DNA from: Trema orientale
Taxonomy: Eukaryota > Streptophyta > Magnoliopsida > Rosales > Cannabaceae
Length of the DNA: 64,000 bases
Assembly: GCA_002914845.1 (NCBI GenBank)
Contig: JXTC01000001.1
Location: 2,070,173-2,134,172 of the forward strand
Direction of reading: 5' to 3'
Below, one piece after another: positions 22,934 through 34,861 of this stretch (position 1 is the first letter of the stretch; every line of letters begins with the position of its first letter). The notes under the pieces were generated by a model. That model was not told the DNA's origin. It saw only the letters and a program-made list of their open reading frames with translations, and ran no database searches. The position numbers and the translations under genes are program-made.

Positions 22934-23565
22934 TGTTATACGTAAATTTTTCACCTCCTATATTGAAGGAGCTTGCTAGTCAAAGACTAATAACGAACTG
23001 TCCCCAGATGAAGAAAACAACTCAAATGACTAATTCAGGTCGCTTACAGGTTTTTGTCCAAACAGCTTGCATGAAGAACCTCAATTCACCTCGCACCAAT
23101 CATTGAGGACAGCGTGATATTACGGAAACATCACAGGAGTCAGACAACTCCAATAATTCTTGACTTATTTGACCCATTCTCAACCACTATCACCCACTTC
23201 ACTACAGTATGTCGAGAAGGTGACTCGCCACTATTACAACATTCTAGAAAGATGACTCATCATCCCTTATAAATATATCCTAAAATAATGAATATGGGAT
23301 TGGATTCAATTTTTTACACTAAACATTACATAGTCTGATCATTTCTCTTTTCTCAGAATAAGCCATTATTTGGGCTATATATATATATATATATATTCGT
23401 ATTTACACTTTATAAAACTCACTCTCTCAATAAAACTATCTATAGTGAACGTAGGCCAATGAGATTGTATGGCTGAACCACTTTAAATTCGATGTCGTTT
23501 CTTAGTTTCTATTGTCGTTTCAATCTCCATCAACATTCCCGTTGTCATACCAGTTTTCGGTAACA
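22934..23565 (+). repeat. Gypsy 5' LTR
   Basis: A 632-bp LTR with TGTTA...TAACA ends. It includes a (TA)n tract at 23376-23396 that is absent or shrunk in the partner LTR. CTCATCATCCCTTATAAATAT near 23260-23280 could be its TATA region. Confidence 0.9.
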
Positions 23566-23569
23566 ATAA

Positions 23570-23590
23570 TTTGGCGCTAAAGGAACGACA
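23570..23590 (+). other. Gypsy primer-binding site
   Basis: TTTGGCGCTAAAGGAACGAC lies a few bases after the 5' LTR. A TGGCGC start is usual for elongator-tRNA primer sites of plant Gypsy elements. The exact tRNA cannot be named by eye. Confidence 0.65.
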
Positions 23591-23685
23591 CCTTTTTTTG
23601 TTCAAAACTCCATTGAGTTACGCTCTTTTTTTCCAGTGTAAAGATTTTTGAAAATGGTGGCAACAAGATGTCAAACAATTCCTAG

Positions 23686-25375
23686 GTGGATGAGATCACC
23701 TCCAGACAACAGGCTGAACGTACCGGTAACCAAACGACCCGTTCGTATGGTGGCCCTACTACGGAAGAAGTTACGGAACAACCCGAGTCCGCCCAGAGTC
23801 GAGGTTCCGGCAAAACCCATGCAACAGAGGTTCGACAATGCCCCGGAAATGAGCACATCAAGCAAGAAGATCACAGTGTTGATCTAGCTGAACAACATGC
23901 TAGACAACTCCACCCCAAAAAAATCCTGGGAGATGTCCAAGCTTCCATCAATTCAATCCATAAACTGCTTGAGAATTTGATAGGACTAGGTGTAATCCAT
24001 GAACAACCTAACCATATGAAGCCCTAGTCTGAGAAGACCAGGTTTAAGGTCGGATCAGCATCGCCAAGGCTTCCAGGCGACTTGTTCATAAAGATTCCCA
24101 AACCGTCAGCACGAGGAGACCAGAGATGATAGCTTAACCAGTGGCGACACCGACGTTTCAAGGAGCTCTAGGCGACAAGTCATACCCTCGACCACCTCGT
24201 CCGACCAACTGTTCCAGTCAATGAGCAGAAATAGTTCGAGCTGAACTGGCTCACAACGTCTTCAACCAAACTGGAGACTGGGCAGCCGAATTAGCTTGAG
24301 GTAACAAAGTAGATCTCCGAAGTAGGCTAAATCGAAAAAAGGGCCAGCAGCTCACATACTGCTACTAGCAAGAGTTCTACTGCCATGTCCATGGTGAGGA
24401 GCTAGCCACTTGCTCAGGAGATCACTCGCATTAGAAATGAGCTGAATTGCCTAGCAACTCGTAAGAAATATCAGGTATAAGGAGACTACTCACCCTTCTT
24501 AACTGAAATTCTATATGCCCCACTTTTAGATAGTTTCAAGATATGAACCATCACATTTTAGGAAGGGAAGACAGACCCTAGTGACTATCTTGACTCATTC
24601 AATAACCTCATAGATTTGAGCTGAGTCTAAACCCTAGCCTATTTCCGTTGTTTTTCAATGACACTTGCAAAAGAGGAAAAGAAGTTGCATGAAAAGCTCC
24701 CAGAAGGGTCTATCATCTCCTGGAAGTAATTCTCTCAAGAATGTATATGGCAATTTCAAGCCTTAAGAGCATATTTAACACCATGTTTGACCCTTGCAAA
24801 TGCCAAACAAAAAGAGAATGAAAGTATTCGTTCCTACTTAAAGAGATTCAATAAGGAGGCATCAAAAGTATCCAAAGTCCCAGAAGGAGGAATCCTGATG
24901 GCGTTGGCGGGAGAAGTCCGCCCTAATACACCTCTTTGGAAGAATCTTCAGAAAGTGTAATACACAGATATAGAAGATTTCTACTAGAGAGCGGAAAAGT
25001 TCATGCGTGTTGAGAATGCACAAAGTACAATAGAACCTTCAGTTCCTAAGGAAACTGCCACAAAGAAGGTGAATAAACTAAAGAGGGGAGATGATCAACA
25101 AGCCGCTCTTTTTTCCTCGAAAATGAACCAAAAGAAGACCTGCTCTGCAAAAAAAAAAGGTATCCTCATTATTCAAAGTTCACTTATTATACAGATCTTA
25201 ACGATAGTAGGGAACATATATTACTTGCTACCGGGGATAAAGCTCCTTACCGATGACCACCACCCATGTTCAGACCAAGGGGTACAAGGAAGGACTAAAG
25301 CAAGTATTGCCCGTTCCATCGTGACTACGACTATGGTACTAATAGTGCTTCGATTTGAAAGATGAGATCGAAAAG
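23686..25375 (+). pseudogene. Gypsy gag remnant
   Basis: A short leader frame (23686-24027) is followed by gag-like segments in more than one frame. GKTDPSDYLDSFNN near 24560-24600 matches the retrotransposon gag core. The region 24780-25000 continues it (AKQKENESIRSYLKRFNKEA). The CPFHRDYDYGTN segment at about 25305-25345, followed by KDEIEKLICQGYL in place, corresponds to the CxFH-RD-GH-T-C type gag C-terminus of Tat elements, with cysteine lost. Several stops interrupt it. It would have been the capsid-like particle protein. Confidence 0.8.
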
Positions 25376-25407
25376 TTGATCTGCCAGGGATATTTGGGGA
25401 GGTTCCA

Positions 25408-26330
25408 ATGAAAAAGAGACAATATTTAGTGGGACGACGGGGAAGAGCGAAGAAATTCACCTGCCACAAAAACCAAGGTCCTGATATCGATGGAGAGATC
25501 CGGACCATTTTTGGAGGACCACATATTGGCGGAGAGTCTCATTCAAGCCAGAAAAGATACGTTCTCTATCTTGAAAACTGCCTTTACAAAAACTTCTGTA
25601 GAGAGAATGAGCCGATAACCTTTACAGAAGAAGATGCTCGTCAAGTGCACTATTCTCATAACGACCTCTTGGTTGTTACGGTACAAATTGGCAACATGTT
25701 AGTCCACTGGACTCTCATTAGTAACAGAAGTTTAATGGATATTTTGTATTTGAGTGTCTTAGAGAAGAAGGGAGTGGGCATACACCACCTAAAGCCAACA
25801 ACAGCCAAGTTATATAGCTTTACTGGAGATAGCATTCAACCTTTGGGAGTTATTCAATTCGCTCTCACAGTGGGAGCACAACCTCGGCAGACCACCATTA
25901 TGTTAGACTTTTTAGTGGTGCATTGTCCAACTACTTTTAACACAATTTTGCGAAGGCACTGCGAGCAGCGAGCTGTCACTTCTATACATCACCTTGCGAG
26001 GTGAGCAAATGGAAGCTCACGAGTGTTATGAGGTGTCAATCAGAATTACCGAGAAAAAGTGTGAGAAGTTCCCTTAGCTCGAACAACATTACATCAACTT
26101 GGGACCTCTCGATGAAAATCTTGATCCTCAGCTGAATGAGAAAGAAAGAAAGATCGGGCCAGTGCAAGAGCTAGTTAAATTCCCAGTGGACGAGAATGAG
26201 CTGACTAGGAAACTCAAGGTCGGGAAGAATCTCTACGAGGAACAGCTCGCAAAGCTCCAGAAGTTCCTCACGGAGAACCTCAATGTTTTTTTTCCTAGAA
26301 TCACTCTAACATGATGGGAATCGATCCACA
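25408..26330 (+). pseudogene. Gypsy protease region remnant
   Basis: A 198-codon open frame (25408-26004) begins after gag and contains IRTIFGGPHIGGES, a conserved Tat linker, then the protease-like segment. The catalytic D-x-G-S-S block is replaced by ISNRSLMDILY, so the active-site aspartate and glycine are gone. A second open segment, 26099-26314, is the linker before RT. The enzyme is inactive. Confidence 0.78.
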
Positions 26331-26389
26331 AGTAATGTGCGACAAGCTAAACATCGAACTGGAATTCAAGCCTGTCTAGCAAAAGAGGC

Positions 26390-27260
26390 GAGCTCTTGAC
26401 TCCAAGAAGTACATGACACTTAAAAAAGAGGTCGAGAAGTTCGTGGAGATTAGTTTTATCCATAAGTCTTTCTACCCGAGCTGGTTGTCAAACCCCGTTC
26501 TAGTTAAGAAATTGACTGATAAGTATATAACTTGCATTGACTTTACACACCTTAATAAATCCTGCCCAAAAGGCAGCTTTCCGCTACCTCGCATTGATTA
26601 GCTCGTCGATGCAATAGCTGGACACGAACTGTTAAGCTTCATAGATGCCTATTCAGCCTATAATCAAATTTCAATGTATAGGCCGGATGAGGAGCATACA
26701 TCATTCATTATCGATTGTAGATTATACTATTACAAGGTGATGCCCTTCAGACTCAAAAATGCTAGAGCAAAGTATTAGCATCTTGTGAACCATATGTTCG
26801 CTGATCAATTTATATGTGTATGACATGCTTATAAAGTTAAAAAATGATGCTGATCATATCACAAAAGATTTGAGTGGACGGACAAATGCGAAGAAGCCTT
26901 TCAGCAGCTCAAGCAATATTTAGGTAAGCCTCATATCCTTTCTAGTCTATTCGATAATGAAATTCTCTACATATATCTTGTAGTTTCAGAATATGCAGTT
27001 AGTTTGGCGTTGATTCGAGAAGAAAATGGTGTACAACGGTACAATACCCCGTTTACTTCGTAAGCAAAAAACTGCTAGACGTAGAGCTCCGTTATCTCAA
27101 AATGGAGAAGTTGGCATATACCTTGGTGAGCAGCTCTCGTAACCTGCAACCCTATTTTCATGCTCATACAATCCACGTTTTCATTAACTTCCCATTTAAA
27201 CAAGTGTTATAGAGGCCTGAAATATTTGGGTGACGCCTAAAATAAACTGTGGGGCTGAGT
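26390..27260 (+). pseudogene. Gypsy reverse transcriptase remnant with internal deletion
   Basis: RT motifs are visible as CIDFTHLNKSCPKGSFPLPRID, then SFIDAYSAYNQI, then YYKVMPFRLKNA. The YVDD box near 26815-26830 is damaged (VYDM, one D missing). Immediately after the ADHITK segment the sequence jumps to FEWTDKCEEAFQQLKQYL (26866 on). The intervening thumb region, some 80-100 residues in intact relatives, is deleted. In-frame TAG codons at 26599-26601 and 26776-26778 occupy positions normally CAG (Gln). Confidence 0.85.
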
Positions 27261-27332
27261 CAAAGGACAAGCTGTCGCTGACTTGTAGCTTTGTTTACAT
27301 ACCGCCCAAAGGAGATCTAGCAAGAACCAACA

Positions 27333-27820
27333 ATGGCTCTTGCTCTTTGGAAGTTATTTGTAGACGGATCGTCTAATGAGCAAGGTTTGGAAGCCAGATT
27401 AAAATTTGTTAGCCTGGATGAACATAAGATTCACTGGGCCTTACACTTCCGTTTCCATAGCTCTAACAATGTAGCGAAATACAAAGTTTTGCTAGCTGAT
27501 CTGAGGCTCGCACGAGAGATGACGGTAGAATCTATCATTATCTATAGTGATTCATAGCAGTTCATTAGGAAAATCAATGAAGAGTATAAAGCTTGCAGTC
27601 CAAAAATGTTCTCATACTTGGCTAAGGCCCGGGAACTGCTTGATCAATTTTCAAATTCCAAAATCTGTCAAATAGCCTGAGCCGAAAATACAAATGCTGA
27701 TACATTAGCTAAGCTCACCTCAACAAGAGATGCTGACCTACTTGATGTAATACTTGTAGAATTCCTCAAAAGACCGAGTATTGAGGCCCATGAAAATATT
27801 CAGTCTCACGAAATTCACGA
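27333..27820 (+). pseudogene. Gypsy RNase H remnant (Tat-type)
   Basis: It begins with WKLFVDGSSNEQG, the catalytic aspartate motif of this RNase H type. It continues through SNNVAKYKVLLADLRLAREM and IIYSDS, then a TAG (27555-27557) where a Gln codon is expected, and AENTNADTLAKL. A TGA at 27678-27680 stands where CGA (Arg) would be. Catalytic residues are partly preserved but the reading frame is broken. Confidence 0.83.
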
Positions 27821-28039
27821 GCCAGTCATGGATGGATCCTATTTATTCATTCCTAAAAGACGGCTGGCTACCTTTGGAAAAAAAAAAAAGAAATTCGTTG
27901 ACTTAAGCATCAAACCGCCAGGTTTGTACTACTTAAAGATAAACTATATTGATGAGGCTTCTCTGTGCCCTACTTTATTGTGTAAACCACGAGGAGGCTT
28001 ACTACTTCTTGAGTAAAATTCATGAAGGAATTTCTTGAA

Positions 28040-29065
28040 ATCATTCAAGGGGCTGTCTTAGCTAGAAAAGCCGCACTTCAAGGTTAGTACTGGCCTATGA
28101 TGAAAAAGATACTATAAATTAAGTACGAAAATGTGACAAGTGTCAACGCTTCTCAAATTATCAACAAGTACCACCTAACAAACTTATAACAATAAGCTTG
28201 CATTGGCCATTTGATATCTGGAGAATCGACCTGATTGGTCCATTACCCCCAGGTCGAGGTGGAGAAAAATTCGCAGTGGTTACTATTGATTACTTCATAA
28301 AATGGGTTGAAGCTGATCCCTTAATGTCTATACATTCATATAAGATTATTGCATTCATTTCCAAGTCAATCTTGTACCATTATAGAGTACCATACAAGCT
28401 CATTTCAGATAATAGAACTCAGTTCGAGAGTAAAGAAAAGTTTCGGTTCTGCGAGCAATTCAGAATTATTAAAAGCTTCTTTGCTGTTGTCTATCCATAG
28501 ACCAACGAACAGGTCAAAGCTATCAACAAAATCCTAAAGCAGAATCTAAAAACCAAGCTCGAGAAGTCCAAAAGGGCCTGGATATGAACTCCCTAAAATA
28601 TTGTGAGTATATCGAACTACAACTCGAATTATGACCAATGAAACTCCCTTCTCGATGGCATACGGTGCAGAGGAAATGTTACCAGTAGAAACTGAAGTGC
28701 GAATAAATAGAGTGGAAAGATTTAGTTCGAACATCAACTACAAGCTCTTTGCATGTGACCTCAACTTCCTGGCAGAGAAACACGACCAGACATGAATATG
28801 TGTAGTTGTTTATCAACAGCGAGTAGCTCACTATGTTAATCACGAGTGCGAGCTAAATTCTTCCTATGTGGCGACTTGGTCTTAAGAAATATAACGTTTA
28901 GCGCTCAAGAACAAGGATCTAGAGTCCTCGGTCCCAAGTGGGAATGGCCGTACAAAATTTTCAGAGAGATTCGACCTAGTTTCTACAAATTAGCTCGTCT
29001 TGACAATAGCGACGTGTCGTGAGCTTAGAATGTCAAGCACCTGCGAAAGTATTACCAGTGAACTA
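28040..29065 (+). pseudogene. Gypsy integrase remnant
   Basis: Zinc-binding CDKCQRFSN (about 28132-28160) is followed by the catalytic core WRIDLIGPLPPGRGGEKFAV, IDYFIKWVEA, LISDNRTQFES, a TAG at 28498-28500 (Gln expected in YPQTNGQ), and QVKAINKILKQNL. The C-terminal part VLGPKWEWPYKIF-EIRPSFYKLARLD...HLRKYYQ ends near 29060, the usual end of pol. Multiple stops separate these blocks. Confidence 0.87.
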
Positions 29066-29940
29066 CTCGTATCATTTCTCCCAAAACTCTGCTTGACTTC
29101 AGTAAAATCTTTAAATCAATGCTAGTTTTGACTTGATTCCTCTTGAAACTAAAAGGACATGAGGATTATAAACAATTAGTCAAGACTTATGCATTTGTAC
29201 TTGAAAACTGATGTGAATACAGCTCATCGAAGGAAAGAGCTGAGCTTGTTCGAAGCTCTAATAACCATATTCAAGGTCGTTATTCATAAGGTTCTGGGAA
29301 CATTTCAAGGATATGAGTTCGGTTTGTTTGAAATTGTAACTACCATATTCGAGGTAATTGTCGATCAAACTCTATTTCTGTTTGAATTCATACCTGATTC
29401 AATTTAAAGTATCTCTAAAGTCTTAAGTCACCCCTAGAATCTTGGTTATAAAGGTCTTAGCCTTAAATTAAATAATTTTTATAAAATTATAGCTAAGTAA
29501 AAAACCACTCGTGTGTATTATGAGAGATAAACTCTTCTTTCAAATACATGTCAAAATCAAGTAGCCCGTAAAGTAGAAAGTAATATTGACTTTATTCTGT
29601 GAATATAAACATTTACAAAAATACATTAAGGTAAAAGTTCGAGAGTTAGAGCTTAAAAGAATTTATGCTAAAATTTTCATTTTATTAATGTAATTGAGGT
29701 ATATACAAAAGAAAATTAGTATCGAAGCTGATGCTGATCATGAGTAGGTAGAGGCTGTTGCTGAACAACTGCGGTGTTTTGGCCTGCTTAATCCCCGCTT
29801 GGTTCAGCTTTGGTCCCATCCTGTATTGTCTCTTCCCCAACTTGTTCTGTGACCTCCTCATCATCTTTGTTGACGAAGGTACTCGCCAGCTTTATAGCTT
29901 CCTCGTCAAAGATGGAGAAATCAAACTGCCTATGATGCTA
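29066..29940. other. Gypsy spacer between pol and the antisense gene
   Basis: Non-coding stretch. It contains two imperfect copies of a TTCGAAGCT/GTTTGAAATTGTAACTACCATATTC-type block (about 29250-29360), suggesting an internal duplication. No gene is supported. Confidence 0.5.
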
Positions 29941-31862
29941 TCATAATGTGTACATCAGAGCTCCTGCTCTATCTTCTTTGAAACTATCCATAAAGTGTGT
30001 GAACTCTTCAGTTTCTAGATGGGTGACTTCTTTGTAGTCTTTTTGAAGCTGTGATAATTCGGGCTTTGCCCCTACGAACTGATTTTTTAAGTCCTTAGCC
30101 TCGGATTTGGCTCCTTCAAGCTCCTTCACTTTTTCATTAACGACCTGTAGCTCGCTCTTCAACTTTACCATGTCATCTTGAGCCTTATTGAAGTAGTCTT
30201 TGGCCTGCTCATATTCCTTAACCTACTTCTTCGCATTCTCTAGCTTACCGTTAAGGTCTTTAACTCTTATTTCAAGTTAAGTATTCTTCATATTTTGAGA
30301 GAAGACCTCTTTCTATAGGTCGTCGATTTTCTTCTTGCTCCCAGTAGTAGCTTCGAACAGAGGGGCATTCTCATTTATGTCCTTAAGAATAAGAACATTA
30401 GCCTGAAAATAAACAAAATATCATAATAGAAAGAAAAATGTAGGTCAGATGAACAAGGAAAAGAAGAAAAGAACGTGCTTACTATAGCCAAATACTTGGC
30501 TACCATATGAGGAGTGGCTACACCAGAAGTCTCCTCAATGATCTTCCAGTCATTGGTAAACAGAGACTCTACAAGACTTGCTGAAATTCCATGTTGGAAT
30601 CTCAATAAGGGCAAAACTTTAGTAGCTCGCTTGCTTGACTTGGAAGCCTTGCAAGCATCTTTAAGCAAAACCTTCTCGCCTGCAGCAGCTTTCCTTTTTT
30701 CAAGGCCTTCTCAGTAACCTCGTCCATGAATGCCTTGCCCTTATCCGAAGGATCAAGTAAGGAGAGCTTGAGATTAACTACCCAGCAGGCAGATCAGCTA
30801 GAACCATAACTGAAATGGATTGCTCGCTAATCGTTAAAGGAGAGCTCATAACAGATTTGCTCTTGCTCTGGAAATGAGGCTGACTCGAGTTTATTGCCCT
30901 AACTTTGCTCTTCTTGTTTTTAAGAGCGAACTTTATCTTCGAGCCAAGTGTATGAGGTTCCCAAAAGTAACCCTTGTGACCTCTTGAGTTGGGTATCTTG
31001 GTAACTTCTCAACCTTCTTCCACAGCCCGCAAGCAATGAGATTTACCTTAGTAAGGATCTTCTCATAACTTTTGCTTGAGGGTGGAAGCGAGCTGACCAT
31101 GTTGACCCTGGCGATCGCCTCATCAGATACGTCGGGCCGAAACTGGCAACCTGCTAAAAAGAGGAGAAGGTTAGCTTAAATTTTAATAAGTATGGAAAAC
31201 AAGACAAGGGAAAGAATGCTACCAGGAGAAGTATACTCCCTGTATTTAGCAGGGATTTAATCAAGGTAAAAATACAGGGTCTTCCAGACATATGTATTGG
31301 ACTTATAGTCTTTTACAAGATTATAACCCGGCTTCGAACAAGCTACAAGATAGTAAAATCCTATGGATGCAGGAGAACTCTTTAGCTCGTACATATAAGA
31401 AATCTCATCTAGGGAAAGTCCTTCGAAGCTGAGTTTGTGGTAAATGATTCTCAGCAATGTCAAGATCCTCCATCCATTCGGGGTTAGTTGTGTTAGAGCA
31501 AGCTCGAAGAAGTCAAGAGCTCGAATGAAGTACAGTTTGAGAGGTAGCATCCCACCCACCTTCAAGATTCGCTCGCTATATGCACAACATGTATGTGGTG
31601 GGAAATCTGCTCGATATAACTCCTTTAGCCTATATAATTGACCTTCTTTCAGAATATATAAGCTAATGATTCTCTTCAGCTCGTCATTGGTAATCTCGCT
31701 CAGAATCCTGTAAGCAATAAACCTTGAGGTTTCGAGCTTCTTCAGCCATGCTTCCTGTTCTGTAAGAAGAAATTCCCCAGAACCTGAAAAAACTTCTTCT
31801 AAGGAATCAATATAAGACGAGGTCACTTTGTCTCCCACAGGAAATTGGTCCACTTCTCTCAT
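29941..31862 (-). pseudogene. Antisense, intron-containing additional ORF of the Gypsy element
   Basis: Opposite to gag-pol, between pol and the 3' LTR. Exon A (31862-31223) contains PLKLYFIRALDFFELALTQL then TPNGWRIL, resembling the plant 'putative gypsy-type transposon' (Transposase_28) domain. A 72-bp intron (31222-31151, GTAGC...TTTAGCAG) joins in frame to FRPDVSDEAIARVNMVSSLP. A second, 80-bp intron (30482-30403, GTAAGC...TTTTCAG) joins KYLAI to ANVLILKD in frame. The last part (to about 29941) is a charged coiled coil (KLKSELQVVNEKVKELEGAK). Stops at 31259-31257 and in the coiled-coil region show decay. Function unknown; additional ORFs, some antisense, are known in plant Tat/Ogre-type elements. 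I infer a captured host gene or an element-specific protein. Confidence 0.72.
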
Positions 31863-32656
31863 AAAGGAGTCAAACTCGGTGCTCTACTCCCCACGACCAG
31901 TTTTCATGTCCTTAATCGTTTGTTGAAGTTTCTATTTTTTCTCCCTATACTTTTCGAAACGGGCTTGAGGACCACGAAGAAAGTTCAATAACTACATCTG
32001 GGCTTCCTCCCCTCATTGATTTAATCTAAAGATCTAAAGGCACATGCAGAGAGAAAACCATGCTCGTGTGGATTAGTCATATTTCAAAAGAGGAGAACCT
32101 AAATGCTAAAAAATACTCAAAAAAAGCTCAAAAGAAACAAGAACAAGGAAGCAAGAAATGCTTACCAGAAAAGAAGAATATGACTGAAGAAATTGGCGGC
32201 TTCACAATAGGTAAAGGTTAGTCCTTTCTCCTCTAAGTTTGAAGTTCTATTCTTTTTCTCTCTCTCTTTTCTCTCCTCTAGTTCAGAAAAAGCTCCTCTT
32301 TCTCTCTTCTTAAAGTTCTCGAGAATTCAAAAATAGGGGAAGATAGAGGATTTTGAAATTTATAAAGTGAAATGAAAGGTCTTTTGATCTCAACAGTTTA
32401 GAAAAACCTGATCTAACTGTGCACGAGAAAATAGAACGTGGATAAATGTGGTTTGAGAGTGGCAGCACGACTTCCAAAGACGGTGCATTAACTGACTTTA
32501 GAAAACATTAAAATAGGACATGCATGATTGACATGTGTCTTCATCTAGTTGGAGGTGACATCATGAAAATTTTGAAAAATGTCTAAGTTTCAGTTTCGGT
32601 TGTTATTGTAAAACAACTCGCTAATTTCAACCATATAACTAAAACTAAGGTGTAAA

Positions 32657-33279
32657 TGTTATACGTAAATTTTCTACCTTTTGTACAGAAGGAGCTCGCT
32701 CATCAAAAACCAGTAACAAGTTGTCACTAGATGAAGAAAACAGCTTAAATGAGTAATTCAGGTCGCCTACAGGTTTTTGGCCAAACAACTCGTATGAAGA
32801 ACCTCAACTTAGCTCGCACCAATCATTGAGGACATCAAGACACTCTGGAAACATCACAAGTATCAAACAACTCTAGCAACTCCTGACTTATTCGACCCAT
32901 TCTCAATTATTATCACCCACTCTACTACAGTATGTCGAGAAGTTGACTCGCCACCATTACAACATTCTAGAAAGATGACTCATCATCCCCTATAGATATA
33001 TCCCAAAATAATGAATATGGAATTGGATTTAGTTTTACACACTAAACATTACATAGTCAAGTCATTTCTCTTTTCTGAGAATAAGCTATTGTTTAGGCTA
33101 CATATATTCAGATTCACACTTCGTAAAACCTCTTATCTCAATAAAATTGACTATAGTAGATGTAAGCCAATGAGATTATGTGGCTGAACCACTTTAAATT
33201 CAGTGTCTTTTCCTAGTTTCTATTGTCGTTTCAATCTCCATCAATATTCCCATTGTTATACCAGTTTTCGGTATTCACA
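32657..33279 (+). repeat. Gypsy 3' LTR
   Basis: A 623-bp LTR aligning along its length with 22934-23565 but with many substitutions, pointing to an old insertion. Its last bases read GGTATTCACA instead of GGTAACA. A degraded purine-rich AACTAAAACTAAGGTG just before it may be the polypurine tract. Confidence 0.88.
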
Positions 33280-33292
33280 AAAGATAAAAGCA

Positions 33293-34545
33293 CTATAGTA
33301 CTGTTTGATAATGCTTTTGTTTTTCGTTTTTCTAAACATAAAAACAAAAGTACTTTTTCTTATTTTGTTTTTTGATTTTCAAAATCATAAATATATTTGG
33401 TAACTAATATTTTGTTTTTTGTTTTTTAAAATAACAAATAAAAAAATATTTGGTAACCAATACTTTTTACTTTTAAAGATGAAAATAATAAAATAAGTTT
33501 AGAATATCTAACTGAAAAAATAATATTGACATTTTAAAAATGATGTAAATAAATAGAAAGAGAAGGAGGGAAAAAATGATGTAAATAGAGAGAGAGAGAG
33601 AGAGAGAGGAAAAATGGTAGTTTCTAAATATAATTAGAGAGTAGTATTTTCCAAAATAAATATTTTTCTAAATAAGTTGGGAAATTCCAAGGAGAAATTT
33701 GCGTTTAGTAACTGTTTTTAAAATTTATTTTCATAAATACCTATTTTTAATTTTTTTTTCAAAAATACCTGTTTTTATGGTCCACATTTTATATGCAAAA
33801 TATGAATGGTCCATATTTACAATGTAAATTTTATTCATGAGGTACACATTTTATATATAAAATATAAATGGTATACATTTATAATATAAATATTTACCAC
33901 GATTTACATTTTTCATTATGAATTTGACTTATGGTATACATTTTAAAATATGTGCCAATTTTTAGTGTAATTTTTATTCATGAAATATAGACCACGGTAT
34001 GCATTTAATGCATAAAATCTATACCATAATATACATTTCAAGTGTAAAATAGTGGTGGTCTACATTTCTCTAAAAACGGGTATTTATGAAATAAAAATAA
34101 AAACATATGTATTTATGGAAATATGGTTTTGAAAACAGATATTTATGAACTTTTCCCATTTTCAAGAAAAATTAAACATTTTTTAAAGTTTTATTTTGAA
34201 ATAATACCATTTTTAGAAATTTTATTTTGAAAAGTACCATTGTTAAAAATGTTCGAAAAAATACTACTTTTACAATGGACAAGGACAAAAGAGATACTAA
34301 AGAGAAAGAAAATATTGAGAGAGATGATGACAAAAGTCTAAACATATCTGAATTTTGATTTAGCCTTTCTAAAGAATTGTTTAAAAAAATTTGAAAGTAA
34401 GTAATTTTTGTTTTCAAAAATTTAAAAATTTTGCTTTCAAATTAAAAAAGAAACAAAAATAATTTTACCAAATATATTTTTAAAAATATTTCTACATTTT
34501 TTATTAAAAAAACTGTTTAAATAAGTGTTATCAAATAAGCCCCTA
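33293..34545. mobile_element. Long-TIR MITE, split by repeat copy B
   Basis: The left end CTATAGTACTGTTTGATAATGC and the reversed right end CATAGGGGCTTATTTGATAACAC are imperfect inverted repeats, as are the following CAAAA/TTTTG-rich subterminal parts. The right flank of the Gypsy 3' LTR lies only about 13 bp away. The centre is occupied by the palindromic repeat 33700-34160. Exact ends and target duplication are uncertain. Confidence 0.5.
33700..34160. repeat. Palindromic repeat copy B
   Basis: An inverted-orientation relative of 20661-22240 without its two nested MITEs. The ends are inverted: CATAAATACCTATTTTTA at the left, and reversed right end GTTCATAAATATCTGTTTTC. Inside are repeated GGTATACATTT/AAATGTATACC motifs. 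Non-coding. Confidence 0.7.
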
Positions 34546-34607
34546 TGTTAATATGAACTTTCCTTAATACCCTTTTTTTACTCTATATATATATATATAT
34601 ATAATAT

Positions 34608-34861
34608 GGAGGAGGTTTCAATGGTTACGTCTCCTTGAGTAACCACCATTAAAATACGTGTAATAATAAATTTATTATTTAAATTAGGGTACTACTAAGT
34701 TGACTTTCTAAAAAAGTTTTATAATATCAATGCAAATTAATTATAATAAATTTTGTTGCCCAACTACCAATGTAATTAAAACCATTAGATTTTCATCCAA
34801 CGGCTAAAAAAACAGTAACCATCGATGGATAAATATAGTAGTAACCATTGAAACTTCACTC
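34608..34861. mobile_element. MITE with GGTTTCAATGGTTAC ends
   Basis: A 254-bp element with inverted termini GAGGAGGTTTCAATGGTTAC and reversed GAGTGAAGTTTCAATGGTTAC. It lies between AT microsatellite sequences, so the target duplication cannot be told. Non-coding. Confidence 0.65.

Larger units (their letters stand above)
22934..33279 (+). mobile_element. Gypsy LTR retrotransposon resembling the Tat lineage, old and decayed
   Basis: LTRs at 22934-23565 and 32657-33279 share a common order but have many substitutions and small indels. LTRs start TGTTATACG; the left one ends CGGTAACA. A flanking aaagg/aaaga pair (22929-22933 and 33280-33284) is a likely mutated 5-bp duplication. Internally, in plus order: primer site, gag, protease, RT, RNase H, integrase, then an antisense gene, then the 3' LTR. 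Gag C-terminal and RNase H features resemble the Tat group. Every domain is broken by stops or frameshifts, and part of RT is deleted. Confidence 0.93.

Noticed and set aside
31257..31862. A stand-alone host gene on the minus strand
   Set aside because: It lies wholly between pol and the 3' LTR of the Gypsy element and decays with it, so it is treated as element cargo.
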